From contig NZ_CP089848.1 of assembly GCF_021266465.1 (NCBI RefSeq), positions 124,001-188,000 of the forward strand: a DNA stretch of 64,000 nt. Reading direction: 5' to 3'. The translations under genes and the position numbers were made by a program. This document shows, in pieces, positions 41,733 to 50,900 of this stretch. This stretch comes from Paralcaligenes sp. KSB-10. Its GTDB lineage: Bacteria; Pseudomonadota; Gammaproteobacteria; Burkholderiales; Burkholderiaceae_B. Position 1 is the first letter of the stretch. Each line of letters starts with the position of its first letter. The notes under the pieces were generated by a model. The model was not told the origin of the DNA and did no database searches. It saw nothing but the letters and a program-made list of their open reading frames with translations.

Positions 41733-42458
41733 ATGGTGGGTATTGAATCAGTCAAGGCATTGGTTTTCGATACATTTGGCACGGTAGTGGATTGGCGCGC
41801 ATCCATTGCCCGCGAAATGGCCGAATTCGGTGCGGCGAAGGGTATCCAGGCCGATTGGCTGGCCTTTGCCGACGCCTGGCGCGCGGGGTATGTGCCGGCC
41901 ATGGATGGTGTGCGCAGCGGCAGGCGGGTTTGGGCAAATATCGATGTCCTGCACCGTGAGCGCTTGAATGAATTGCTTGGAGATTTTGGGCTTTCGGGCC
42001 TGTCCGAAACCGAAATACAGCATGTAAATAAAGTATGGCATCGGTTGAACCCCTGGCCGGACAGCGTGCCGGGGCTTACGCGCCTGAAGCGGCGTTATAT
42101 TATCTCCACTTTTTCCAACGGCAGCGTTGCATGCCTGGTCGGTATGGCCAAACATGGCGAAATCCCCTGGGATGCCGTTTTTTCCGCCGATGTGGTGCGG
42201 CATTTCAAGCCTGATCCTGAAATCTATCTGGGCGTGCAAGCCTTTTTCGACCTGCGGCCGCACGAAGTCATGCTTGTGGCGGCCCATAACAACGACCTGC
42301 GGCATGGCCGCCTGCACGGCATGCGTACCGCCTACATCAACCGGCCAACGGAATATGGCCCGGATCAGAAAAAAGATCTGAATGCCGAAGAGGACTGGGA
42401 CCTAGCCGTGGGCGGCATAGACCAGCTTGCGGATATATTGCTGGCAGGCGGCCATTGA
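41733..42458 (+). CDS. HAD-superfamily hydrolase, haloacid dehalogenase type II
   Basis: The protein has 241 residues. The nucleophile D13 lies in LVFDTFGTVVDWR. Motif II is STFSNGS, the lysine is in VVRHFKPDPEIYLG and the acidic motif is VAAHNNDLRHG. These match the type II L-2-haloacid dehalogenase branch, although many members are phosphatases. It is divergent from the ABC importer, so it may act on the imported compound. Confidence 0.85.
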   Translation: MVGIESVKALVFDTFGTVVDWRASIAREMAEFGAAKGIQADWLAFADAWRAGYVPAMDGVRSGRRVWANIDVLHRERLNELLGDFGLSGLSETEIQHVNKVWHRLNPWPDSVPGLTRLKRRYIISTFSNGSVACLVGMAKHGEIPWDAVFSADVVRHFKPDPEIYLGVQAFFDLRPHEVMLVAAHNNDLRHGRLHGMRTAYINRPTEYGPDQKKDLNAEEDWDLAVGGIDQLADILLAGGH

Positions 42459-42522
42459 GCAAGTAAAAAAACGGCACAGCGGCTTTAACTTGCCTGCATT
42501 ATCAAAAAGCCGGGAGTGGTGC

Positions 42523-42556
42523 GGATCGTTGCCGCTTTGTCATGCGGCAACGATCC
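42523..42556 (-). terminator. 13-bp hairpin straddling the selD stop codon
   Basis: GGATCGTTGCCGC and GCGGCAACGATCC are perfect complements around an 8-nt loop. That loop holds the selD TGA (42542-42540), so the hairpin includes the last selD codons. No T-tract follows in the selD direction. It is also positioned to end the convergent HAD transcript. Confidence 0.5.
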
Positions 42557-43592
42557 GAGGCTCGCCTGCGGCCATTGAGCCGATCACGGTCGCACGTTCA
42601 AAACCGTCGTTGTGGAATATATCCAGCACGTGGTTCACGGCCGAAGGCGTGCACGAAACCAGCAAGCCTCCCGAAGTTTGGGGGTCGGCCAGCAAGGTGC
42701 GGGCAGTGGCCGGCAGGCTCTTGTCCAGTTCGACGTCGCTGCCGTAGGATGCCCAATTGCGGCCTGACGCGCCGGTATATATACCGGCATCGACAAACTC
42801 ACGCACGCCATCGAGCCAGGGCAGGTCGGCATAGCGAATGTGTGCCGTCAAGCCTGCGCCGCGGCACAGCTCCAGCAAGTGGCCCAGCAGCCCGAAGCCG
42901 GTGACGTCCGTCATGGCATGCACATCGGGCAGGGCGGCAAGCGGCGTGCCGGGCCGGTTCAATTGTGTGGTGGCGGCAATCATGGCTTCGTAGCCGGCCT
43001 TGCCGAGAAGATTTTTCTTCAGTGCCGCCGACAGTACGCCTACACCCAGGGGTTTGCCAAGTACCAGCACGTCGCCCGGACGAGCGCCGGTATTGCGGAC
43101 GATCCGTTGCGGGTGCACCAGGCCGAGCGCGGCCAGCCCGTATATCGGTTCGACCGAATCTATCGAATGCCCGCCGGCTATCGGAATGCCCGCACTGGCG
43201 CAGATTGCCGAACCGCCTTCCAGTATGCGGGCTATCGTGTCGTGAGGCAGTACATTGATGGGCATGCCCACCAGGGCCAATGCAAGTATGGGTTTGCCGC
43301 CCATGGCATAGATGTCCGAGAGTGCGTTGGCGGCGGCAATCCGGCCGAAATCATAAGGATCGTCGACGATGGGCATGAAAAAATCGGTCGTTGCCACGAT
43401 AGCCTGCTCGTCATTGAGACGATACACCGCCGCGTCGTCCGAGCTTTCCGTGCCTACCAGCAAATCGGGAAATCCCCGCAGGGCCGGCATGTTCTTGAGC
43501 AAGTCGGCCAGTACGCCCGGCGCAATCTTGCAGCCGCAGCCGCCTCCGTGAGACAGTTCGGTCAGGCGGGGGGGAATAGAGGTCGTGGTCAT
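42540..43592 (-). CDS. selD: Selenide, water dikinase (selenophosphate synthase)
   Basis: The 350-residue form starts at the ATG at 43592, overlapping the mnmH stop by 4 nt. The active-site loop GGGCGCK places C19 and K22 at the positions of E. coli C17 and K20, so this is a cysteine rather than selenocysteine version. The AIR-synthase fold follows ([29 protein letters not shown]). It makes selenophosphate from selenide and ATP, feeding the adjacent tRNA selenouridine synthase. No selA or selB is in the window. Confidence 0.96.
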   Translation of the reverse strand: MTTTSIPPRLTELSHGGGCGCKIAPGVLADLLKNMPALRGFPDLLVGTESSDDAAVYRLNDEQAIVATTDFFMPIVDDPYDFGRIAAANALSDIYAMGGKPILALALVGMPINVLPHDTIARILEGGSAICASAGIPIAGGHSIDSVEPIYGLAALGLVHPQRIVRNTGARPGDVLVLGKPLGVGVLSAALKKNLLGKAGYEAMIAATTQLNRPGTPLAALPDVHAMTDVTGFGLLGHLLELCRGAGLTAHIRYADLPWLDGVREFVDAGIYTGASGRNWASYGSDVELDKSLPATARTLLADPQTSGGLLVSCTPSAVNHVLDIFHNDGFERATVIGSMAAGEPRIVAA

Positions 43593-44698
43593 GGTGTGAG
43601 CTTTCCGCATGCAGCATCCGCGGGCGCGCAAGGCGTATCGCCCGCGTGGGCTGCCGTAATTTGTTGAAGTAGCAGCCGGGCCTGTGGCAGGCCGTCGACT
43701 CCATTGGGCCTGAAGATGAAAGGCAGCGCGCGGCTGATTTCCTGAAAATGCGCATGGCTGCTGCGCGCATAAGCGGGGTCGTAGTGCTGTTCCACCAGTT
43801 CGCCGAACAATTGCGCACGGGCGCCGCTGTCGATCAACTGATGCCAGTGCTGGATAGTCTGCTTGCTGTGCAGGCCGGCAAGCCGGTCCAGCAGTTGTTT
43901 GAAGTGTTCCGGCTCGTCGAACAGATGCGAGTAGTCCTGCAGCAGGAAGGTGATGCGGTCTTCAATGGATGCTTCAACTTCGATGCAGGCGCCGCGATGG
44001 ATGGCGTCGAGCAGCGGCCGGGGCACGCTGATTACGCCGATACGGGAGCTTTCCGCTTCCACGAATACCGGCCGTGCGGGGTCGAAATGACTGAGGGCGG
44101 ATGTCAAATCCGACTCGAAACGTTTTTGCGATGGCTGCTTGTGGCCTGGCAGCGCGCCCAGCAGCGAGCCGCGATGGCGAGACAGATGCTCCAGATCCAG
44201 CACTTGTTCGCCTGCCTGACCCAGCGCTTGCAGCAAGCGGGTCTTGCCCGTGCCGGTGTGTCCTGTAAGGACGCGGTACTGAAAGCGGGCCGGCAGGCTT
44301 TCCAGCGAATCGAGGACCCAGCGGCGATAGGTTTTATAGCCACCTTCGAGTTGCCGTGCCTGCCAGCCTATCATGTTGAACCAGGTCGTCATGGAACCGG
44401 AACGCTTGCCGCCGCGCCAGCAGTAGATCAGCGGACGCCACTGGCGCGGTTTGTCGGCAAACAGCGTTTCCAGATGGTGGCCTATATTTTTGGCGACCAG
44501 GGCGGCGCCCAGCCGCGTGGCTTCGAAGGGCGACACCTGCCGGTACATGGTGCCGATGACGACCCGCTCCTCGTTGCTCAATACCGGCGCGTTGATTGCG
44601 CCGGGTATGTGGTCGTCGGCATATTCCAGCGGTGTCCGGACATCGACGATTTCGTCGAAATCGGCGAGCCGGGACAGCGGGGCGAGCAGGGTTTTCAA
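43589..44698 (-). CDS. mnmH: tRNA 2-selenouridine synthase MnmH/SelU
   Basis: The 369-residue protein has an N-terminal rhodanese domain (about 10-130) with catalytic C93 ([12 protein letters not shown]). A P-loop domain follows with GHTGTGKT at 146-153. It replaces the sulfur of wobble 2-thiouridine with selenium through a geranylated intermediate, using selenophosphate from SelD. It is translationally coupled to selD (ATGA) and to the upstream GST gene (ATGA), a compact three-gene operon. Confidence 0.96.
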   Translation of the reverse strand: MKTLLAPLSRLADFDEIVDVRTPLEYADDHIPGAINAPVLSNEERVVIGTMYRQVSPFEATRLGAALVAKNIGHHLETLFADKPRQWRPLIYCWRGGKRSGSMTTWFNMIGWQARQLEGGYKTYRRWVLDSLESLPARFQYRVLTGHTGTGKTRLLQALGQAGEQVLDLEHLSRHRGSLLGALPGHKQPSQKRFESDLTSALSHFDPARPVFVEAESSRIGVISVPRPLLDAIHRGACIEVEASIEDRITFLLQDYSHLFDEPEHFKQLLDRLAGLHSKQTIQHWHQLIDSGARAQLFGELVEQHYDPAYARSSHAHFQEISRALPFIFRPNGVDGLPQARLLLQQITAAHAGDTPCAPADAACGKLTP

Positions 44699-45348
44699 TT
44701 TGAAACTGCAAAGAAGGGGGCTTTGATGCCTTCGTCGGCGAACGTACGCCGGACTGACGGCCTGGCCGCAATCCGTTCCAGGTATTCGCCCAGGCGAGGG
44801 CGCTTGACTGCCGGATGGGACATTCCCCTGGTCCAGCGGCAGAGCATCATGAGGTAAATATCCGCTAGGCTGTAATTGTTTCCGGCGAGATAGTCGCGAT
44901 TTTGCGAGGCCAGTTCGGCCTCGATGATGTCCAGCATTTGGCCGACCCTGGTTTCGGCATGCTGCTTGACCTGGGCTGCGCCCGCCGCATCATCGATCAG
45001 CCGCTCCGGATAGAAATAGCTGATCAATTCGGCCTGCAGGGTGGTGGCGAGATACATCAGCCACTTATAACATTCCGAGCGCTGCGCGCTGCCGGGCGGC
45101 GGCATCAGTTTTGCCTGCGGGTGATGGTCGGCCAGGTGCAAACAAATGGCGGCCGTCTCGTAAAGCACCAAATCGCCATCGATCAGCACAGGGATGCGCC
45201 CGCTTGGGTTGAGCTTCAGGTATTCCGGGCTTTTGTGCTGATTGTTGGCACGGTCGACAAACAGCAGCTCGTAGGGAGCACCGATTTCTTCAAGCACTAC
45301 ATGGGGCGCCAGGCTGGCGTTTCCCGGATGGTAATAAAGCTGATACAT
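44695..45348 (-). CDS. Glutathione S-transferase family protein
   Basis: The 217-residue protein has an N-terminal thioredoxin-like domain (MYQLYYHPGNASLAPHVVLEEIGAPYELL and NPSGRIPVLIDGDLVLYETAAICLHLAD) and an alpha-helical C-domain. The PVL cis-proline and the ETAA glutathione-binding motif are intact. It is the first gene of the operon with mnmH and selD, overlapping mnmH by 4 nt. A role in glutathione-dependent selenium handling is an attractive inference. Confidence 0.88.
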   Translation of the reverse strand: MYQLYYHPGNASLAPHVVLEEIGAPYELLFVDRANNQHKSPEYLKLNPSGRIPVLIDGDLVLYETAAICLHLADHHPQAKLMPPPGSAQRSECYKWLMYLATTLQAELISYFYPERLIDDAAGAAQVKQHAETRVGQMLDIIEAELASQNRDYLAGNNYSLADIYLMMLCRWTRGMSHPAVKRPRLGEYLERIAARPSVRRTFADEGIKAPFFAVSN

Positions 45349-45402
45349 GTGTCGGGTCTTTGTTCTCGTGTCGATGGGGCGTGTCGTGCCTGGCGGATCT
45401 GC

Positions 45403-45864
45403 TTATAGCGCTTTCCGGTATATAACGAATCCGGGTTTTTCGGCAAGCGCATCATACAGCTTCATTGCCCTTGCATTGGTTTCGTGCGTCTGCCAGTACA
45501 CGCGCGTCGATCCCGCCGCTTTTGCGCGATCGTAGACCGCGTTGATCAATGCTCGCCCGATTCCTTTGCCTCGCGCGCCTTCGGCCGTGAATAAATCCTG
45601 CAGATAGCACGTTGGTTCTATTGTGATCGTATTTCGATGGAACAGATAATGAACCAGGCCAAGCAGCGAGCCGTTGCATTCCGCGACCAGTGCGTGCATG
45701 GGCTCGTAGGCGTCGAAAAAGCGCGACCAGGTCATTCGGCTGACATGCGCGGCCAGAGCGGTGGGGCCGGCGCGTCCGTAGAATGCGTTATAGCCGTCCC
45801 AGAGTTCCGACCAGGCGGGGAAATCGGATGCGAGGACGGGCCGGACATGAATCGTGTCTGACAT
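45403..45864 (-). CDS. GNAT-family N-acetyltransferase
   Basis: The 153-residue form starts at the ATG at 45864 (MSDTIHVRPVLASDFPAWSELWDGY). Motif A is GARGKGIGRALINAVYDRAKAAG, and the C-terminal part VYWQTHETNARAMKLYDALAEK is the usual motif B. The N-terminal text is common in GNAT proteins acting on small amines or amino-acid derivatives. It stands alone, 54 bp before the GST gene in the same direction. Confidence 0.88.
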   Translation of the reverse strand: MSDTIHVRPVLASDFPAWSELWDGYNAFYGRAGPTALAAHVSRMTWSRFFDAYEPMHALVAECNGSLLGLVHYLFHRNTITIEPTCYLQDLFTAEGARGKGIGRALINAVYDRAKAAGSTRVYWQTHETNARAMKLYDALAEKPGFVIYRKAL

Positions 45865-45965
45865 GGTGCTTACTCCCAATGTTGAATCCGGGCCCGGCGC
45901 GGGCAAGCGGGATACTGCAAGTGTCTGGCTTCACGCAAGGGATAGGTGCCGGACATGTGCGGTCC

Positions 45966-46595
45966 TCAGGTCCGGGCGGTAGTTTGCAATGTGGCGCTTG
46001 CAACGGCGGCGGCGATAAGCAGGGTTCCGCTGGTTTTGTTGATGGCGCTGATCGTTTTGGCGTTGTGCATGAAGCGGCGCGCGCGCGTGGCGATGAATGT
46101 GTAGGTGATCAACGAGCAGAAGGCCAGTGTCAGGAATGTCGCTTCGGTGATCAGCAGTTGTGGCAGAAAGGCGCTGCGGTGGTCGAAAAACTGGGGCAGG
46201 AAGGCGATGAAGAAAGTGACGGACTTCGGGTTCAGTGCCGTTACTATCCATCCGTGGCCGAACATTCTGGCGCTAGAGCTTGCTTCGGTGCAGGGCCGGG
46301 CCTCGAGTGTGCCGCTGGCCTTCCAGAGTTTGAGTCCCAGCCAGGCCAGGTATGCGGCACCGGTCCATTTCAGAACGGTGAACAGAGTCGCGGAGGCCGC
46401 GAGCAAGGCTCCCACGCCAAGCAGCGACAAGGTCATGGCGGTTACGTCGCCCAGCAGGATGCCCGCAACCAGAGGCAGCACTGGCCGCCATCCCTGGCCG
46501 AGCGCGTACGAAACCATCAGCAGTACGGTGGGCCCCGGGATAAAGAGCAGGACGGCGGAGGTGGCCGCCAGTGCCAGCCAGGTTTCCAGAATCAT
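45966..46595 (-). CDS. LysE/RhtB-family amino-acid exporter
   Basis: The 209-residue form starts at the ATG at 46595, overlapping the argF stop by 4 nt. It has about six membrane helices with the family start FIPGPTVLLMVSYALGQGWRPVL, GDVTAMTLSLLGVGALLAAS, and ALNPKSVTFFIAFLPQF. Members export lysine, arginine, homoserine or threonine. Coupling to argF makes a basic amino acid such as arginine or ornithine a reasonable guess. Confidence 0.88.
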   Translation of the reverse strand: MILETWLALAATSAVLLFIPGPTVLLMVSYALGQGWRPVLPLVAGILLGDVTAMTLSLLGVGALLAASATLFTVLKWTGAAYLAWLGLKLWKASGTLEARPCTEASSSARMFGHGWIVTALNPKSVTFFIAFLPQFFDHRSAFLPQLLITEATFLTLAFCSLITYTFIATRARRFMHNAKTISAINKTSGTLLIAAAVASATLQTTART

Positions 46596-47539
46596 GCTTG
46601 CGCCACCTGGCCGCGAAGTAAAAATTCCATCAGGGCTTTTTGCACATGCAAGCGGTTTTCGGCTTCGTCCCAAACCACGCTTTGAGGCCCGTCGATGACG
46701 TCGCCCGTTACTTCTTCGCCGCGGTGGGCCGGCAGGCAGTGCATGAAGACGGCTTGCGGGTCGGCCTGGGACATCATGTCGGCATCGACACACCAGTCGG
46801 CGAAGGCGAGGCGGCGTTCTTCGTTCTCGTTTTCGTAGCCCATGCTGGTCCACACGTCGGTGGTGACCAAGTGCGCGCCACGGCAGGCTTCCATAGGGTC
46901 GTTGAATTCACGCAGTATGGCATCGGATGGCTGCCCTATGCGTTCGGGATCCAGCCGATAGCCGCTGGGGGCCGAGACATGCAGGCGAAAGCCGAGTATT
47001 TCGGCGGCCTGCAGCCACGTGTAGGCCATATTGTTGGCGTCGCCGATCCAGGCCACGACCTTGTTTTCGATCGAGCCCTGGTGTTCGATAAAGGTAAAAA
47101 TATCGGCCAGGATCTGGCAGGGATGGTATTCGTTGGTCAGGCCGTTGATGACAGGCACGCGGGAATGAGATGCAAAGCGTTCGATGCGGGTTTGTTCGAA
47201 GGTGCGGATCATGATCAGATCGACCATGCGTGAAATAACCCTTGCGGTGTCCTCGATAGGCTCGGCGCGCCCTAGTTGCGAGTCGCCGGTGGTCAGGTGT
47301 ATGACTGAGCCTCCCAGTTGGTACATGCCGGCTTCGAAGGAGACGCGCGTGCGGGTGCTGGCCTTTTCAAACACCATGGCCAGATTCCGGTCGTGCAGAG
47401 TATGGTGCGGCTCGTATCGTTTGAATTTGTCTTTGATGAGGCGGGCGCGATTCAGCACGTAGTGAATTTCATCTTTGGAAAGATCGCGAAATTGCAGAAA
47501 ATGTCTGAGAGGACCTGTTTGTGGTGTAACGAAAGACAT
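46592..47539 (-). CDS. argF: Ornithine carbamoyltransferase
   Basis: The 315-residue form starts at the ATG at 47539 (MSFVTPQTGPLRHFLQFRDLS). The carbamoyl-phosphate loop is STRTR at 61-65, the HPCQ-type motif appears as YHPCQILADIFTFIE, and the ornithine loop is HCLPAHRGEEV. It converts ornithine and carbamoyl phosphate to citrulline in arginine synthesis. The downstream LysE-type exporter overlaps it. Confidence 0.96.
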   Translation of the reverse strand: MSFVTPQTGPLRHFLQFRDLSKDEIHYVLNRARLIKDKFKRYEPHHTLHDRNLAMVFEKASTRTRVSFEAGMYQLGGSVIHLTTGDSQLGRAEPIEDTARVISRMVDLIMIRTFEQTRIERFASHSRVPVINGLTNEYHPCQILADIFTFIEHQGSIENKVVAWIGDANNMAYTWLQAAEILGFRLHVSAPSGYRLDPERIGQPSDAILREFNDPMEACRGAHLVTTDVWTSMGYENENEERRLAFADWCVDADMMSQADPQAVFMHCLPAHRGEEVTGDVIDGPQSVVWDEAENRLHVQKALMEFLLRGQVAQA

Positions 47540-47688
47540 GTTGAACCCTGGGAGAAAAAACCTATGCCGGCGTTCCATGCGGGAATGCCCATAAAAGTTT
47601 ATCGTCGGAAAGTATCAATCATATACAATCCGCAGCGCAGGGGAAATTCGGTACGCTTAAATTGGGTACAATCCGTCCGCGGAAGTCT

Positions 47689-48000
47689 ATGACAGCTATT
47701 GTGCAACAATTCATTATTCACGGCATTACTCTGACTGGTCAATCTTTTCGTCCCAGCGACTGGGCCGAACGCTTGGCCGGCGTGTTGTCGCAGTTTCGCC
47801 CGGCCGGCTGCGCGGGGGGGCACCTGACTTATTCGCCCTACGCCTTGCCGACATTGATCGACGGCGTGCGCTGTGTGGTGGTCGATCTGCGCCTGCGCGA
47901 ACTCGAGCCCCTGGCGTGGAAATTCGCCTGCGAATTTGCGCAGGATAACCAGTTGCAGACCAGCGAAAAACAGATCCAGGAGCCTCCTTCGGCGCAATAG
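47689..48000 (+). CDS. DUF3579 family protein
   Basis: The 103-residue form starts at the ATG at 47689 (MTAIVQQFIIHGITLTGQSFRPSDWAERLAGVLSQF). The text SPYALPTLIDGVRCVVVDLRLRELEPLAWKFACEFAQDN is characteristic of the betaproteobacterial DUF3579 family, whose function is not established. It is divergent from argF and ends at a bidirectional terminator shared with rpsT. Confidence 0.85.
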   Translation: MTAIVQQFIIHGITLTGQSFRPSDWAERLAGVLSQFRPAGCAGGHLTYSPYALPTLIDGVRCVVVDLRLRELEPLAWKFACEFAQDNQLQTSEKQIQEPPSAQ

Positions 48001-48082
48001 GGGCGCGGCTCGCGGCAAGACATGCCGCCTGGCCGGACTATCCGTTGCGCGGCCGTCGCCTCCAGGGCAGAACATTCAAGGC

Positions 48083-48112
48083 AAAAAAAAGACGCCGGAG
48101 CGTCTTTTTTTC
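48083..48112. terminator. Bidirectional terminator between DUF3579 and rpsT genes
   Basis: GACGC-CGGA-GCGTC is flanked by an A-run before and a T-run after, so a U-tract is formed on both strands. Confidence 0.92.
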
Positions 48113-48163
48113 TGTCGAGCGGAAACTCGGCCAGTATGCTTTGCTTTTTAAACCGGAAACCGA

Positions 48164-48427
48164 TCAGGCCAGCGCTTTAACAGCGGCTGCAAGCCGGCTC
48201 TTGTGGCGAGCAGCCTTGTTTTTGTGAATGATGTTCTTGTCGGCAATGCGATCGATAACGCTGCTGGCTTTCTGGAAAACCTCGCCGGCAACGGCTTTGT
48301 CGCCCGCGGCAATGGCTTGACGCACACGCTTGATCGAGGTGCGCAGCATGGAACGCAGGCTGGCGTTGTGTTTGTTGCGCTCAACCGATTGGCGGGCACG
48401 CTTACGAGCTTGGGCAGTATTGGCCAT
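48164..48427 (-). CDS. rpsT: 30S ribosomal protein S20
   Basis: The 87-residue, very basic protein starts [21 protein letters not shown], the invariant S20 N-terminus, and forms a three-helix bundle that binds 16S rRNA. A near-consensus promoter lies at 48472-48500. The ribosome-binding site is weak (TAAGTAAG), which fits the known translational self-control of S20 in E. coli. Confidence 0.97.
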   Translation of the reverse strand: MANTAQARKRARQSVERNKHNASLRSMLRTSIKRVRQAIAAGDKAVAGEVFQKASSVIDRIADKNIIHKNKAARHKSRLAAAVKALA

Positions 48428-48471
48428 ATTGTTACTTACTTAAATATTGGTTTAATTCAGCAAAGACAGCT

Positions 48472-48500
48472 ATTATATATGAGCAGGCTTTTTATGTAAA
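48472..48500 (-). promoter_or_regulatory. rpsT promoter
   Basis: On the minus strand a -35 TTTACA (48500-48495), 17-bp spacer and a perfect -10 TATAAT (48477-48472) give a strong sigma-70 promoter. The leader is about 40 nt. Confidence 0.8.
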
Positions 48501-48518
48501 GCAGCACATAAGCACAGG

Positions 48519-50075
48519 CTACCGATGCCGCCGTGTAAAATCGCGCGGTCGAAAGCCGCATGCCAGCAAGGTTCCAAAATATAGCAGGCCGCTGCCGAGC
48601 AAGACCCCGGCCAGCCAGAGTACCCTGCGCCCCGGGTGGGGGGCCAGGGCGACCCAGTCGATGCTGTGATTGACGACGAGCAGACCCGCAGTCAGGGCGG
48701 CCAGGGCTGGAATTATTCTCAGCGCAAAACGGCCCCAGCCCCTGCCGGGCTGATACACCTTGCGACGATGCAAAATGACGAGCAGGCACAGGGCGTTGAC
48801 GGTGGCTCCCAGGCCTATCGACAGGGCCAGCCCGGCATGCGCCAGCCGCGGTACAAAAATCAGGTTGAAAATCTGGGTCAGGACCAGTACGAATACGGCA
48901 ATCTTGACGGGGGTGCGTATGTCTTGCTTGGCGTAAAAACCCGGGGCCAGGATCTTGATTGACAGCAGTCCGATCAGGCCCACGGAGTAGGCCATGACGG
49001 CCATGCGTGTTTGCAGGACGTCGTGGCCGTTGAAGGCCCCGTAATTGAACAGGGTGGCAACCAGTCCATCGGAAAGCAGCGCCATGCCCAGGGCCGCAGG
49101 CAGGCCCAGCAGCAATACCAGGCGCAAGCCCCAGTCGAGCAGGGCGCTATAGCCCAGATGATCCTGCCGGGCATGGGCTGCCGACAAACTGGGCAGCAGG
49201 ACCGTGCCCAGGGCCACGCCCAGCAGCGCCGTTGGAAATTCCATCAGGCGATCGGCAAACGATAACCAGGTAACGCTTCCCGGCGTGAGCCAGGTGGCGA
49301 TATTGGTATTGATCAACAGGGAAACCTGCGCCACCGAGACGCCGAGGACAGCGGGCAGCATTTGCCGCATGATGCGCTTGACCACAGGGTCCCGCCAGGC
49401 TTGCCGTACCCTGGGTGTATAGCGCGGCAACAGGCCTAGCCTGGCCAGGGCCACCCATTGCACGAGCAATTGGGCCAGGCCGCCGATCATGACTCCGGCG
49501 GCCAGGGCATAGATGGGGATGTCGAAGTATGGGGTCAAAAACAGGCTGGCCCCTATCATCGCGAAGTTCAGCAGGACCGGCGTAAACGCGGGTACGGCAA
49601 AACGGCTCCAGGTGTTGAGCACGCCCGAGGCGAACGCCACCAGCGACATGCACACAATGTAGGGGAACATCAGCCGGGTCATCCAGACCGCGGCCTGAAA
49701 TTCGGTTTGCCGCGCCGCGCCGCGCATGCCGCTGGCCATGGCACTGACAACCCAGGGGGCGCCAACTATACCGAGCAGGGTAACCGCCATCAGCGCAACG
49801 GTGAGCAGCAAGGCGACACGATCAAGCAGAACGCGTACCTGTTCGTGCGAGTTTTTGTTGCGTGCCTGGCCGAGGATGGGGACAAAGGCCTGCGAGAACG
49901 CTCCTTCGGCGAAGAGGCGTCGCAGCAGATTGGGAATGCGAAACGCGACCCAGAAGGCGTCGGTGAGCGGGCCGGCCCCGAAAGCACTGGCGATCAATAC
50001 ATCACGGATCAGGCCGGTGATCCGTGAAAACAGGGTAAAGCTGCTAACTGTGGCGGCTGACCGGAGCAGGCTCAT
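48519..50075 (-). CDS. murJ: Lipid II flippase MurJ (MviN)
   Basis: The 518-residue protein has about fourteen membrane helices. The N-terminus SLLRSAATVSSFTLFSRITGLIRDVLIASAFGAGPLTDAFWVAFRIPNLLRRLFAEGAFSQAFVP is the MurJ/MviN hallmark. It flips lipid II across the inner membrane for peptidoglycan synthesis. It follows the SDR gene by 15 bp in the leftward housekeeping series and is divergent in spacing from rpsT, as in many betaproteobacteria. Confidence 0.96.
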   Translation of the reverse strand: MSLLRSAATVSSFTLFSRITGLIRDVLIASAFGAGPLTDAFWVAFRIPNLLRRLFAEGAFSQAFVPILGQARNKNSHEQVRVLLDRVALLLTVALMAVTLLGIVGAPWVVSAMASGMRGAARQTEFQAAVWMTRLMFPYIVCMSLVAFASGVLNTWSRFAVPAFTPVLLNFAMIGASLFLTPYFDIPIYALAAGVMIGGLAQLLVQWVALARLGLLPRYTPRVRQAWRDPVVKRIMRQMLPAVLGVSVAQVSLLINTNIATWLTPGSVTWLSFADRLMEFPTALLGVALGTVLLPSLSAAHARQDHLGYSALLDWGLRLVLLLGLPAALGMALLSDGLVATLFNYGAFNGHDVLQTRMAVMAYSVGLIGLLSIKILAPGFYAKQDIRTPVKIAVFVLVLTQIFNLIFVPRLAHAGLALSIGLGATVNALCLLVILHRRKVYQPGRGWGRFALRIIPALAALTAGLLVVNHSIDWVALAPHPGRRVLWLAGVLLGSGLLYFGTLLACGFRPRDFTRRHR

Positions 50076-50090
50076 GAAAAGATGGCCCGA

Positions 50091-50849
50091 TTATTTGGGG
50101 GCCATGCGAATCGCGCCATCGAGACGGATTGTCTCTCCGTTGAGCATATCGTTGGTGATGATGCTGTTGACCAGCTTGGCGTAATCTTCGGGCCGGCCCA
50201 AACGGGCGGGGAAAGGGATGCTGGCGGCCAGCGAGTCCTGGACTTCCTGAGGCATGCCGAAAATCATGGGGGTACCGAAAATACCCGGTGCGATGGTGCA
50301 GCATCGTATGCCCGCCTTGGACAGGTCGCGAGCGACCGGCAAGGTCATCCCCACGACTCCGGCCTTGGACGCGGCATAGGCAGCCTGGCCTATTTGCCCG
50401 TCGTAGGCCGCGACCGAGGCGGTATTGATCAGCACGCCACGCTCGCCGGTGGGTTCGGGCGTGTTCTCGCTCATGGCGGCGGCGGCCAGGCGCGACATAT
50501 TGAACGTGCCGACAAGATTGATCATGACCACTTTTTGAAACAGATCGAGAGGGTGCGGGCCATTTTTACCGACTATGCGCGAGGCCGGGGCGACGCCCGC
50601 GCAATTGATCAGGCCAAAAATGGAGCCGAGCTTTTGGGCCGCGGCAATGGCGGCCTGCCCATCGGCTTCCTGGGTAACATCGCAGTGTACGTAGACCTGA
50701 CCCAGTTCAGCGGCAAGTTTTTGGCCCGCCTCGTCTTGCAAGTCGGCCAGCACGACGCGGGCGCCTTCGGCCACCAGCATCCGGGCGGTGCCGGCGCCCA
50801 GCCCGGATGCTCCGCCCGTTACGATGAATACTTTATTTTTGATTTCCAT
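50091..50849 (-). CDS. Short-chain dehydrogenase, 3-hydroxyacyl-CoA dehydrogenase type 2-like
   Basis: The protein has 252 residues. The nucleotide loop is TGGASGLGAGT (11-21), D36 in VVLADL suggests NAD preference, and the catalytic set is S145, Y158 and K162. The texts NLVGTFNMSRLAAAAM and RCCTIAPGIFGTPM match the HSD17B10-like branch, which oxidises 3-hydroxyacyl-CoA in beta-oxidation. The adk gene lies 52 bp upstream. Confidence 0.87.
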   Translation of the reverse strand: MEIKNKVFIVTGGASGLGAGTARMLVAEGARVVLADLQDEAGQKLAAELGQVYVHCDVTQEADGQAAIAAAQKLGSIFGLINCAGVAPASRIVGKNGPHPLDLFQKVVMINLVGTFNMSRLAAAAMSENTPEPTGERGVLINTASVAAYDGQIGQAAYAASKAGVVGMTLPVARDLSKAGIRCCTIAPGIFGTPMIFGMPQEVQDSLAASIPFPARLGRPEDYAKLVNSIITNDMLNGETIRLDGAIRMAPK

Positions 50850-50900
50850 GAGTTCGTCTCTGTTTTTGTGTCTGTAGTCTGTCTGCGGTTGCCAGGCCCG

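Noticed and set aside
42540-42542. selD TGA within a hairpin loop as a selenocysteine codon
   Set aside because: A bacterial SECIS lies just after the UGA, not around it, and SelD is already complete with its C19/K22 active site; normal termination is more likely.
45783-46685. Plus-strand reading frame of 300 codons opposite the exporter gene
   Set aside because: It is Gly/Arg/Gln-rich antisense text; the minus-strand LysE-family frame has the conserved FIPGPT start and six helices.
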